A DNA stretch of 37,430 nt. Origin: an uncultured Lachnospiraceae bacterium. Its GTDB lineage: Bacteria > Bacillota > Clostridia > Lachnospirales > Lachnospiraceae. The translations under genes were made by a program, and so were the position numbers. The notes under the pieces were generated by a model. The model worked only from the letters and a program-made list of their open reading frames with translations, searched no databases and was not told where the DNA came from. Position 1 is the first letter of the stretch; each line of letters opens with the position of its first letter. The DNA lies in contig CANOVJ010000040.1 in the NCBI GenBank assembly GCA_947570615.1, positions 1-37,430 on the forward strand, in the 5' to 3' direction. Shown here in pieces: positions 15,647 to 22,797 of the stretch.

Positions 15647-15895
15647 TCACGGCTCCATAAACGCCCGCATCACATCCACCCCCGCCGCCATCCGTTTCAG
15701 ACGGGCAAGCTCCCGGGTCATGTAATCCTCAAGCTGCGCCGTTTCCTCCTTCCCGAATCCGACGCTGGAGATGATCTTACAGGCCGGGATCTTTCCCTCG
15801 GCGCTTCTTGCGCCGTCCGTAAAGGAGACAAACGCGTACCTTTCCCCGTTTTTCGAAAATACCTGGGATACCGACATATTCAACGTGTCCTTCAT
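15647..15895 (-). CDS. Small conserved-looking hypothetical protein
   Basis: This 82-residue soluble protein has a beta-strand-rich first half (MSVSQVF, RYAFVSFTDG, GKIPACKIISS) and a helical second half (EETAQLEDYMTRELARLKRMAAGV). The start at 15895 has GGAGG five bases upstream; an ATG 12 bases earlier lies inside that site. I do not recognise a named family, although similar proteins of 80-90 residues are common in Lachnospiraceae as uncharacterised single genes. It sits upstream of the Rrf2-TcdA gene on the same strand, 131 bases away. Confidence 0.7.
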   Translation of the reverse strand: MKDTLNMSVSQVFSKNGERYAFVSFTDGARSAEGKIPACKIISSVGFGKEETAQLEDYMTRELARLKRMAAGVDVMRAFMEP

Positions 15896-16066
15896 AATAT
15901 CCTCCATGCCGTTCTTTCTTTTCTGTCCCCTCTGTGCTACACTGTTATCATACTACGCTTTCCGCCCTGAGGAAAGCCTGAAAATCTCCCGGACGCAGCG
16001 GCCCACACAGGCGGCCCTGGCCCAGGCCAGAATACGGCCAGACGCTCTCCGGGCTTTGAAAGGAGC

Positions 16067-16549
16067 ATGATTACAGCTATGGAAATCAGACGCGCAAAGG
16101 AACAGGATATGGACGGGATCAACGATCTGCTGCTGCAGGTATGCCTGGTACACCACAGGGGCCGCCCCGACCTGTTCCGGTACGGGGCCAGAAAATATAC
16201 GGACGATCAGCTCAGAGAGATCATCCACGATGATATGCGCCCCATCTTCACCGCGGTGGATGAAAACGAAAAGGTCCTGGGTTATGCCTTCTGCATCTTC
16301 CAGCAGCATCTGAACGACAACATCCTTACCGATATCAAAACCCTCTACATCGACGATCTGTGCGTGGATGAACGGATCAGGGGACAGCATATCGGCAGAC
16401 GCCTTTATGAGGCTGTGCTGGCCTTTGCACGGGAGCAGGAATGCTATAACGTGACCCTCAACGTGTGGAGCCTGAACGAGGCGGCCATGAAATTTTATCA
16501 GGCCTGCGGCCTGAAGCCCCAGAAGGTGGGAATGGAGACGATCCTGTAA
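16067..16549 (+). CDS. GNAT-family N-acetyltransferase
   Basis: This 160-residue protein has the GNAT fold: EIRRAKEQDMDGINDLL at the start, the beta4 strand with KTLYIDDLCVDERIRGQHIGRRLYEAV (the V-x-x-x-x-R-G-x-x-I-G-x-x-L acetyl-CoA loop), and the C-terminal NVTLNVWSLNEAAMKFYQACGLKP motif. It transfers acetyl from acetyl-CoA to an unknown amine or protein N-terminus. The start is uncertain: ATG 16067 is only one base after AAAGGAG, while ATG 16079 (MEIRRAK) fits the family start but is 13 bases away from it. It stands alone on the plus strand, convergent with the ATPase gene. Confidence 0.9.
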   Translation: MITAMEIRRAKEQDMDGINDLLLQVCLVHHRGRPDLFRYGARKYTDDQLREIIHDDMRPIFTAVDENEKVLGYAFCIFQQHLNDNILTDIKTLYIDDLCVDERIRGQHIGRRLYEAVLAFAREQECYNVTLNVWSLNEAAMKFYQACGLKPQKVGMETIL

Positions 16550-16599
16550 AGCGCCGGCCTGTAGCGCAAACCGGCTGACCGGCAGAAAACGCCAGTCTC

Positions 16600-18372
16600 T
16601 CACTCTTCCGCTTTCGCCCCGCTGCCGATCAGCACCTTCTTCCCGCAGAACGCAAAACCGTACCTGCGGATGCGCTCCCGGGGGATTCCCCGCGCCGTCA
16701 GATTTGCCTGGTAGTTTTTTTCCTCTATCTGCCGGAGGGCTTCCTGCACGGTATCCGAAAGCTCCCTTTCCTCCTCGTCCTGCACCTTAAACTCAATTAT
16801 GGCGGCATCCATCGGCGCCTTCTCCGGCCCAAAGCCGCCCATACCAGGACGTGTCCCCGAATCACAGGGGCTGCCTTTGCCCGAAGCGGCTCCCCCTTTG
16901 CGGCAGATCATCACATCGTAGCGTCCAAAGCCGCTCTCCCTGTTGGAGGTGACCTCATACCTGTCGGAGAGCTCCACCATCAGCCCCAGCACAAAGCCGT
17001 GGTAAAAATTCTCCGGCCTCTTTTCGGAGGGCTTCCTCCCCGTGTCAAAATAGCCGAACATCTCGGCGGTCACCTTATTCATGTAGAGATTCATGGCCTT
17101 CACGTCATCCGTCAGCAGAGCCCGGATAAAATCATTGTAATTATCATTTCCGGAAAACCAGTCCTGTATCATATTTTCAAACATGATACGAACCTCTCTG
17201 TTCGTCAGCTCCAGATCATAGTACACGCGCCCCGTCCGCTCCACAAAGGCACTGCGCGCCACCTTCAGGTATCCGCTGGCAAGCAGAAGGCTCCAGATGG
17301 CATTTTTTCTGGATAAAAGCTGGTTATATACGATCTGTTCGTCTATTTCCATATGAAGAGTCCCGCCCTCAAGGAGAGCTTCAAAGCTCTTTTTGACGTT
17401 CGCTGCTCCCTCGCGCAGGAGCTTTTCCACAAGAGCGTTGGCGCTGGAATTGGCCCAGTAGGCCCCCACTTTTCCTTCATCGAGAAAATTGATAATCGAC
17501 CAGGGATTATAGATGTCCTTCCTCTCTCCGAAGGTAAAACCGTCGTACCAGTCCTTCACCTGCTCTCTCCGGCCGGACAGGCCATACTCCTCCAGTGCGG
17601 AAAAGACTTCCTCCTGCGTAAACCCGAAACAGTCCGCATACTTCCGCGAGGTCGTCGTCACCACCTCAAGGTTATTCAGGTCCGAGAAAATTGATTCCCT
17701 GCTGACCTGGGTGATTCCCGTCATGATGGCCCGCTCCAGATATGGATTTGTCTTAAACGTGACGTTAAAAAGACTCCGGGTAAACGCCACCAGCTCCTCC
17801 CAGTACCCGTTCACATACGCCTCCTGCATGGGCGTATCATACTCGTCCAGAAGGATGATCACCTTTTTTCCATAATATCTTCCCAGAAAATCCGACAGGG
17901 CCCTGAGGGAGGCCGCCGCCACAGAATCCGACATTTCCGCACAGACCTTCTGATAAAACGCCTTTTCCTTCCCGTTGAGCAGTTCCCCCTCCAGCAGATA
18001 ATCGTGTTTATTATACTGTTCCTCTATGACTCTGCAGATATTCTCCCGGGCCCCCGCGTAAAAATTCTCCTTAATCCCGGCAAAGCTGATGAAAAGCACC
18101 GGATACGTCCCCTGCAGCTTTCTGTAGCTCTCGTTTTTCCATATGGCAAGCCCCTGAAACAGTTCATCCCTTCCCGCATACCCTGTGGAAAAAAATTTTT
18201 CTACCATGCTCATATTCAGGGTTTTGCCAAAACGCCTGGGACGTGTGATCAGGGTCACCTCGTCCCCACAGTCCCACCATTGCCGTATGAAGTCCGTCCT
18301 GTCGATATAAAAATAATTATTTACCCGTATCTTTTCAAAATCCTGTTTCCCGATTCCGATCGGTCTTTTCAC
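16600..18372 (-). CDS. AAA-ATPase with C-terminal PD-(D/E)XK nuclease-like domain
   Basis: This protein of about 590 residues is a full member of the AAA-ATPase-like/PDDEXK_9 family that is greatly expanded in gut Clostridia and Bacteroidetes. It starts RPIGIGKQDFEKIRVNNYFYIDRT, with Walker A TRPRRFGKT, Walker B KVIILLDEYDTPMQ, a sensor-like ITQVSRESIFSDLNN, and a C-terminal nuclease-like core with GRYDVMI (Asp), AIIEFKV (Glu-x-Lys) and the helix REALRQIEEKNY-type segment. Between GRYDVMI and AIIEFKV lies an unusual Gly/Ser/Pro-rich insertion of about 28 residues. GTG 18372 is chosen (GAGG six bases upstream, family-like start); GTG 18384 is also possible. The cellular role is unknown. Confidence 0.85.
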   Translation of the reverse strand: MKRPIGIGKQDFEKIRVNNYFYIDRTDFIRQWWDCGDEVTLITRPRRFGKTLNMSMVEKFFSTGYAGRDELFQGLAIWKNESYRKLQGTYPVLFISFAGIKENFYAGARENICRVIEEQYNKHDYLLEGELLNGKEKAFYQKVCAEMSDSVAAASLRALSDFLGRYYGKKVIILLDEYDTPMQEAYVNGYWEELVAFTRSLFNVTFKTNPYLERAIMTGITQVSRESIFSDLNNLEVVTTTSRKYADCFGFTQEEVFSALEEYGLSGRREQVKDWYDGFTFGERKDIYNPWSIINFLDEGKVGAYWANSSANALVEKLLREGAANVKKSFEALLEGGTLHMEIDEQIVYNQLLSRKNAIWSLLLASGYLKVARSAFVERTGRVYYDLELTNREVRIMFENMIQDWFSGNDNYNDFIRALLTDDVKAMNLYMNKVTAEMFGYFDTGRKPSEKRPENFYHGFVLGLMVELSDRYEVTSNRESGFGRYDVMICRKGGAASGKGSPCDSGTRPGMGGFGPEKAPMDAAIIEFKVQDEEERELSDTVQEALRQIEEKNYQANLTARGIPRERIRRYGFAFCGKKVLIGSGAKAEE

Positions 18373-18414
18373 AATCCGCCTCACTTACTCCGGCATTTTG
18401 GCAGGTATCCTGCC

Positions 18415-18999
18415 TTACGCCTGCTCCATTTCCTCCTGGATCTGCTTCTCGCAGGAGCGCATGGCCAGTATGGTCTTTTCAAAGAGAGCGCTCAGCTCCC
18501 AGCCAAGCCGCTCCGCCCCCTGCGTAATCACATCCCGGGAACAGCCTGCGGCAAAACGTTTGTCCTTAAATTTCTTTTTCACGCTGGAGGCCTCCATGTC
18601 CATCACGCTTCTGGAGGGACGCATAAGGGCCGCGGCTCCGATCAGCCCGGTGAGCTCATCCACCGCGAAGAGTACCTTCTCCATCTCATGCACCGGTTCA
18701 ATTTCAGAGCAGAGGCCATAGCCATGGGAGCAGACCGAATGGATCATGTCCTCCGACGCGCCGCCCTTTCGCAGAAGCTCCGGCGCTTTCCGGCAGTGCT
18801 GCTCCGGATACAGCTCAAAGTCAATATCGTGCAAAAGCCCGGTAATGGCCCAGTAATCCGCCTCCTCCCCATAGCCAAGCTCGTTCGCAAACCACCGCAT
18901 GACGCCCTCCACAGTAAGCGCATGCTGGATGTGAAAGGGCTCCTGGTTGTACTTTTTCAGAAGCGAAAGGGCTTCCTCTCTGGTTAAGCTGTTCTGCAT
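18415..18999 (-). CDS. HD-domain phosphohydrolase-like protein
   Basis: This 194-residue protein has HD-domain metal ligands: H26 (FHIQHALTVEGVMRWF), H57-D58 (GLLHDIDF), a histidine in SHGYG (H92) and D114 (FAVDELTG). The family includes small metal-dependent hydrolases; the substrate is unknown, and no RelA or GGDEF part is present. The C-terminal half (SVKKKFKDKRFAAGCSRD) matches the common uncharacterised clostridial version. AAGGAGG lies eight bases before the ATG. It sits between two AAA-ATPase genes on the same strand, 43 bases before one and just after a 117-base repeat element following the other. Confidence 0.88.
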   Translation of the reverse strand: MQNSLTREEALSLLKKYNQEPFHIQHALTVEGVMRWFANELGYGEEADYWAITGLLHDIDFELYPEQHCRKAPELLRKGGASEDMIHSVCSHGYGLCSEIEPVHEMEKVLFAVDELTGLIGAAALMRPSRSVMDMEASSVKKKFKDKRFAAGCSRDVITQGAERLGWELSALFEKTILAMRSCEKQIQEEMEQA

Positions 19000-19015
19000 T
19001 TTGTTTTCCTCCTTA

Positions 19016-19132
19016 TTTTCAGTTCCGCAGATGCCCTTCAGTACATTCCCTCACAGAACAATTTCCGGCCCGCGGATGCGTCCGTAAATTGTTCTGTGCA
19101 CTTTCGGACATCTGCTGTTTTCAGTTCCGCAG
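19016..19132. repeat. Intergenic inverted-repeat element flanked by 15-bp direct repeats
   Basis: A 15-base direct repeat occurs at 19016-19030 and 19118-19132; the second copy is the last codons and stop of the ATPase gene. Between them are nested inverted repeats: outer arms GCAGATG/CATCTGC (19027-19033, 19109-19115) and inner 13-base arms at 19052-19064 and 19086-19098, plus a small CGGA/TCCG stem. The inner hairpin has no T-run. It has the build of a REP/MITE-like dispersed element or of a small duplication, and may stop or process the transcript between the ATPase and HD genes. Confidence 0.6.
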
Positions 19133-20545
19133 GTACTCTACCCTGCACGTGTGTTTTTTGCTCTCTCTGCTGTATCCGATTCCCGCCCTGTCCTCTCTCT
19201 CAATCCGGTAGCGATCCCGCGCGGAAAGATAAATCAGGTTAATGACCGACGCCAGCTCCGCTTCACTGTTGTAAGAAATTAACGGAGATTCCGTATTATG
19301 GGCAAATTCCAGAATTTCCGCCATTGTACCGGTATCCCCCGCCAGGGTGGCCGCCAGCATACGCTCAGATTCCCTGGCCAGCCGGTTGATATATCCCGGC
19401 GAGCTCTCCTTCTGTACCATATCCGCGAACCTGTCCATCAGCTCTTTATTCGGAATTCTGACCTTTCCCCCATAGCCGCTCAGAAATCCATAGACCACCA
19501 TCGCCGAAAAAATCTCGTCCCTGGTCCGCAGGCTCATGGAGGTCGCCGCGTATTCCTCCACGTTGGCCAAAACCGCTTCACCCGCAAGCAGACAGGCCAG
19601 ACTGTCCTTTACATCATCCACATTGTGTCTGACATAATAAAAAATCTCATCGTAGGGGCCTGAGCTTGTCCAGTAATTCGCCAGCTGATTGTTACTGAGC
19701 GCCGCCACCACGGAACGGGGATTGAAGATCCGTTCACCGGATACGGTGCGATATCCGTCATACCACTCCCTGAGTCCCTCCATGCTTACACCGGGCGAAT
19801 CGCATATATCCAGATAGCGCCTGTAAAGCTCCTCCACCTCCGACTCTGTGAAACCAAAATAACACCCAAATCTCTGTTGCCCCGTCATGGAATACTCCAG
19901 AAACATATTCAGCTCCGAGCCGCTTGAATATTTTGCGATGGGCAGTATCCCGGTCATACAGGCAAGACGCACGTAGGGCTGATCCTTCAGCAGATCCTTC
20001 AAAAACAGCAGATATGCCCTTTTGTCCGTTTCAGTGACAAAGGACATATGAAAAACCGCATCCCATTCATCCAGCACAAAGACAAATCCTTCCTCTGTCT
20101 GTAAGTAAATCCTCATCAGATCTTCCGAAACCGTGGCGCCTTTTCTGAATCCGCATTCCGGATAAGCCCTGTACAGATCCTCCCTGAGCAACGTCTTCAA
20201 ATAATCGATATACCCCTTATAATCCTCACATTCATCCCCATATTTACTGAAATCAATATGAATCACATTGTACCGGTTCCTGAATCCGCCCGCTCCGGTT
20301 TTTCCGATCGCCAGATGATCAAATAAGTCTTTGCTGTCAATCCCTCTGGAGAAAAAGGCGCTTATCATATTCGCCATTATTGTCTTTCCAAAGCGCCTGG
20401 GTCTTGTAATACAGATATAGTTGCCCCCCTGTTCCGCCAACGGACAAAGTTCCTCCAGCATCATTGATTTGTCCACAAAATAAGGCTTCCTCGTCTCGTT
20501 TCGGTACATTGTCAACGATTTTTTACTGTTCAGGTAAAAACCCAT
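19121..20545 (-). CDS. AAA-ATPase-like protein missing its nuclease-like core
   Basis: This 474-residue protein has the family's start MGFYLNSKKS...YFVDKS, Walker A TRPRRFGKT, Walker B GFVFVLDEWDAVF, an ACMTGILPIAKY segment and the SEAELASVINLIYLSARDRYRIERED lead-in to the C-terminal PD-(D/E)XK domain. At AGIGY it jumps to SRESKKHTCRVEYLRN, which resembles the last residues of full-length relatives (…Y-KKTK-H-C-VE). About 80 residues with the catalytic Asp and Glu-x-Lys are absent, in frame. A Gly-Tyr-containing segment occurs at both ends of the missing block in relatives, so deletion across short homology is plausible. The start at 20545 has GGAGG five bases upstream; earlier ATGs in the frame do not. 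The ATPase part may still fold. Confidence 0.75.
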   Translation of the reverse strand: MGFYLNSKKSLTMYRNETRKPYFVDKSMMLEELCPLAEQGGNYICITRPRRFGKTIMANMISAFFSRGIDSKDLFDHLAIGKTGAGGFRNRYNVIHIDFSKYGDECEDYKGYIDYLKTLLREDLYRAYPECGFRKGATVSEDLMRIYLQTEEGFVFVLDEWDAVFHMSFVTETDKRAYLLFLKDLLKDQPYVRLACMTGILPIAKYSSGSELNMFLEYSMTGQQRFGCYFGFTESEVEELYRRYLDICDSPGVSMEGLREWYDGYRTVSGERIFNPRSVVAALSNNQLANYWTSSGPYDEIFYYVRHNVDDVKDSLACLLAGEAVLANVEEYAATSMSLRTRDEIFSAMVVYGFLSGYGGKVRIPNKELMDRFADMVQKESSPGYINRLARESERMLAATLAGDTGTMAEILEFAHNTESPLISYNSEAELASVINLIYLSARDRYRIEREDRAGIGYSRESKKHTCRVEYLRN

Positions 20546-20575
20546 CCCAACCTCCATGCCGCGTCTTTTGCGGCC

Positions 20576-20740
20576 ACGCGATACGAAATTCATATACTGC
20601 CCGCAATATTGCCCGCGGTATTGCGATGATCGTATCCGTGATCCAACCCGGGGTGCCCGCGGCACAGATTACCGGCTGAAAAAAATGGCAGGTATGCCAT
20701 TGCAGGTATGCCATCACAGATACGCCATCCGCCATCAGGT
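20576..20740. repeat. Intergenic short repeats
   Basis: Imperfect short repeats crowd this gap: a GCAGGTATGCCAT unit occurs twice in tandem near 20689-20717, followed by degenerate copies (AGATACGCCAT, CCGCCAT), and two CCCGCAATATTG-like units lie near 20600-20630. No protein is seen. They may be slippage products or binding sites for the promoter of the ATPase gene; no clear -10/-35 pair was identified. Confidence 0.4.
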
Positions 20741-20758
20741 AAAAGCCGCAGGCTTTTT
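20741..20758. terminator. Bidirectional hairpin terminator
   Basis: AAAAGCC and GGCTTTT (20741-20747, 20751-20757) form a 7-base stem with a GCA loop and flanking A and T runs, so it works on both strands. It directly follows the stop of the SdpI-like gene on the minus strand. Confidence 0.6.
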
Positions 20759-21118
20759 TCAACCTGTCTTCTCCCCAAACTCTCCCTTTATTCTGTTATC
20801 CGTTTTCCAGAAAGCCCAAAACAGGAACAGGTATCCGAGAATTGTTCCTGTGATCACCGAAATGTGTATGGGAACATGAAAGACGAACAAAAACAGATTT
20901 AAGAGAATCTCCGCCATTACAGAGCGGATGCCAAGTCCGATAAAAATATCCGGCGCAATACTCTGCGCGTAGTCCCAGTGCCGCCGCGATCTGCGAGAGA
21001 CCCGCGTATTATATCCGTTATGCGAATTCATATCTCTTACGGGATTCTTCTTAAGGAGGAATCCCACCAGAAGCATCACAAGGGGAACAATGAAATTTAA
21101 AAGCAATGAAGTATACAT
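20759..21118 (-). CDS. SdpI-family small membrane protein
   Basis: This 119-residue protein has an N-terminal helix (residues 4-23), then the SdpI-type cytoplasmic motif NPVRDMN-HNGYNTRVSRRSRRHWDYAQ, and two more helices (about 58-80 and 87-104). Family proteins carry a GYRT-S-----W-FA pattern after the first helix, and this matches well. SdpI itself is the immunity and signalling protein against the SdpC toxin of Bacillus subtilis; most relatives are uncharacterised. No SdpC or SdpR homologue is visible nearby. It is divergent from mscL and ends at a strong terminator. Confidence 0.75.
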   Translation of the reverse strand: MYTSLLLNFIVPLVMLLVGFLLKKNPVRDMNSHNGYNTRVSRRSRRHWDYAQSIAPDIFIGLGIRSVMAEILLNLFLFVFHVPIHISVITGTILGYLFLFWAFWKTDNRIKGEFGEKTG

Positions 21119-21295
21119 AACGCCTTCTCCCTCTCCGGTTTCAATTCGTATCTCTGATTATAGAATAATTATCAGCTATTTACAATGTATATTTCTCTCA
21201 TGCTTATCGGGCCGGCTTATTTACAGGAAAACCTCAGATCCCGGGATCGGTGAAGTTTTTATTTTACCGCGCTGGATTTTAGAATCCTTTTCCTG

Positions 21296-21301
21296 TATAA
21301 T
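21296..21301 (+). promoter_or_regulatory. -10 box of the mscL promoter
   Basis: A perfect TATAAT lies 31 bases before the mscL ATG. The -35 region (about TGGATT at 21273-21278) is weak. Confidence 0.45.
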
Positions 21302-21332
21302 AGGGAAAACGCGAAAAGGAGACAGGTTAAGG

Positions 21333-21758
21333 ATGAAAGCGATTATAAAGGAATTTAAGGAATTTATCTCCAGGGGAAACGTGATGGACATGGCCGTAGG
21401 CGTGATCATCGGCGGTGCATTTACGTCCATTGTGACTTCTCTGGTCAATGATGTGATGATGCCGGTTCTCTCACTCCTCACAGGCGGTTTTGACTTTACG
21501 GCGCTGTGCGTCTCACTGGGGGAAGGGGAGAGCGCCGCAGCGCTGAACTACGGCGCGTTTATCGCGGCGGTCATCAACTTTTTGCTGATTGCAGTGGTCA
21601 TCTTCGCGCTGGTGAAAATGATCAATAAATTTTCCAGGAAGAGAAAGGAAGCGCCGGCACCGGCGACTACAAAGACCTGCCCCTTTTGCAGGGAAACGAT
21701 TTCCGTCGAGGCCAGCAGGTGTCCGCACTGCACTTCTGAGTTAACGGGGAAGGGGTGA
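21333..21758 (+). CDS. mscL: Large-conductance mechanosensitive channel with C-terminal zinc ribbon
   Basis: This 141-residue protein has MscL hallmarks: FKEFISRGNVMDMAVGVIIGGAFTSIV (N-terminal helix and TM1 with the gate), NDVMMPVLSLL, a periplasmic loop shorter than usual (about residues 52-70), TM2 (about 74-97), and a basic KFSRKRKE stretch. Instead of the usual charged C-terminal helix it ends in a zinc-ribbon motif with C116, C119, C130 and C133 (CPFC…CPHC). Such tails occur in MscL of several Firmicutes. It forms a pentameric emergency valve in the cytoplasmic membrane. The start was chosen at the family start; AAGGAG lies 12 bases upstream. A long stem (21765-21813) follows. Confidence 0.93.
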   Translation: MKAIIKEFKEFISRGNVMDMAVGVIIGGAFTSIVTSLVNDVMMPVLSLLTGGFDFTALCVSLGEGESAAALNYGAFIAAVINFLLIAVVIFALVKMINKFSRKRKEAPAPATTKTCPFCRETISVEASRCPHCTSELTGKG

Positions 21759-21764
21759 TCAGGA

Positions 21765-21813
21765 GAGAAAGCGCTTCAGGTTTGCCTTTACATCAACTCT
21801 GAAGCGGCTTCTC
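21765..21813 (+). terminator. Imperfect 15-bp stem after mscL
   Basis: Arms 21765-21779 and 21799-21813 pair at 13 of 15 positions around a 19-base loop, beginning seven bases after the mscL stop. The T-run is poor, so termination may be weak. Confidence 0.45.
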
Positions 21814-21814
21814 G

Positions 21815-21854
21815 TATAATGCAGAACAAGGGCGGAGTCCGAAATCCGCCCCTT
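21815..21854 (+). promoter_or_regulatory. -10 box and hairpin, possible antisense RNA start
   Basis: A perfect TATAAT (21815-21820) is followed from about 21828 by a hairpin (AAGGGCGGA with TCCGCCCCTT, to 21854). A transcript from here would run antisense to the small hydrophobic frame at 21860-21931. The -35 region is not recognisable. Confidence 0.35.
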
Positions 21855-21859
21855 AGTAG

Positions 21860-21931
21860 TTATTTACCTTCCCGTGCCATTACGATAACAATAATTGCTC
21901 CCACCAAGACCAAATTTATTCCGGCTTCCAT
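21860..21931 (-). CDS. Possible 23-residue membrane peptide (type I toxin-like)
   Basis: The frame encodes MEAGINLVLVGAIIVIVMAR plus a charged EGK end: a single hydrophobic helix with a short polar tail. Immediately downstream of its stop is a GC-rich hairpin (21854-21828), and on the opposite strand a TATAAT box points toward it. This arrangement resembles type I toxin/antisense RNA loci of Firmicutes (Fst/holin-like toxin type). No good ribosome site was found (the longer frame starting upstream also lacks one), and no family match can be claimed. Treat as a candidate only. Confidence 0.25.
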   Translation of the reverse strand: MEAGINLVLVGAIIVIVMAREGK

Positions 21932-22102
21932 ACTTTTCAGGGCCTGCTGTACACAGAACCAATGTCCCATGGGAAAACGAAGGCAGCTCCGGCCCCGGAG
22001 GTACAACGGCCATGATGCCAGACAGACAGTATACTCTGCAACAGTTTTTCGTCGCTTTTCTTTTCCTGAATCTTGTTTTCGTCCGCCACAGTACACGGAT
22101 GA

Positions 22103-22453
22103 TCAGTTCTGCATTTCATTGAGAATTTCTCTGATCGTCTGAACAAACGGTTCCATATCCTCAAATATAACTTCAACTATCATTATCCAGTTAATACCAT
22201 CATAATCATGTACCAGGCGATGTCTTAATCCTGCCACAGCGCTCCATGGCTGTTTCGGATATCTGTTTTTCAGCTCATCACTTAACTGATATACCTGCTC
22301 TCCAATATTATATAAAGGAGTGGTTACAGCCCACTGTGAAAATTCATCCTCCAACAACAAATCTGCCGTTATTCCATGCTTCTTCATCTGTATACTCAGA
22401 TTATCCCATATGGATACAATCTTTTTAAGTCGCTCCTGATCTGATTTCTTCAT
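22103..22453 (-). CDS. hepT: HepT-like HEPN ribonuclease toxin (DUF86)
   Basis: This 116-residue all-helical protein has the HEPN signature RHRLVHDY (R77-x4-H82, Y84), the catalytic R-x4-H and the tyrosine that the partner MntA modifies in the Shewanella system. HEPN toxins of this type cleave tRNA or mRNA and are silenced by MntA-catalysed AMPylation of that tyrosine. The start codon overlaps the mntA stop by four bases (ATGA), so the two are co-translated. Length fits the DUF86 family. Base composition is more AT-rich than the neighbours, suggesting mobility. Confidence 0.88.
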   Translation of the reverse strand: MKKSDQERLKKIVSIWDNLSIQMKKHGITADLLLEDEFSQWAVTTPLYNIGEQVYQLSDELKNRYPKQPWSAVAGLRHRLVHDYDGINWIMIVEVIFEDMEPFVQTIREILNEMQN

Positions 22454-22743
22454 CCGATATGCACTCCTTCTCTCAGAATACTGTCGTAAAATTCCGTATT
22501 TTTATTCACCTCTCTGATCTCAAATGCATCGACACTTTTATTGGTTAGCTGACGGAGTTCCTCGCCAAACGAAAAGATATCTTTGCCCCGGAACCTTTCA
22601 TTGCCAACTACAATCACATCTATATCCGAATCCTCCGTAGCGTCTCCTCTGGCATAGGACCCAAACAGAATAGCATATTTTCCATTGTATTTGTCCAGCA
22701 AAATCTTGATTGAGGTTTCAATCTCCTCTCTTGAAAGCTTCAT
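22450..22743 (-). CDS. mntA: MntA-like minimal nucleotidyltransferase antitoxin
   Basis: This 97-residue protein has the nucleotidyltransferase motif G28-S29-YARGDATEDS-D40-I-D42, where the two Asp residues bind magnesium, and a third acidic residue in SVDAFEI. It is the MNT half of the HEPN/MNT toxin-antitoxin module: it transfers AMP from ATP to a tyrosine of the HEPN toxin and inactivates it. GGGAGG lies eight bases before the ATG. It precedes and overlaps hepT. The pair sits close to other defence-type genes. Confidence 0.88.
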   Translation of the reverse strand: MKLSREEIETSIKILLDKYNGKYAILFGSYARGDATEDSDIDVIVVGNERFRGKDIFSFGEELRQLTNKSVDAFEIREVNKNTEFYDSILREGVHIG

Positions 22744-22797
22744 ATGCCATACCTCCCTCTTTCTCTGTTACAAAACCCGCCAGCGATAATCCTGCCG

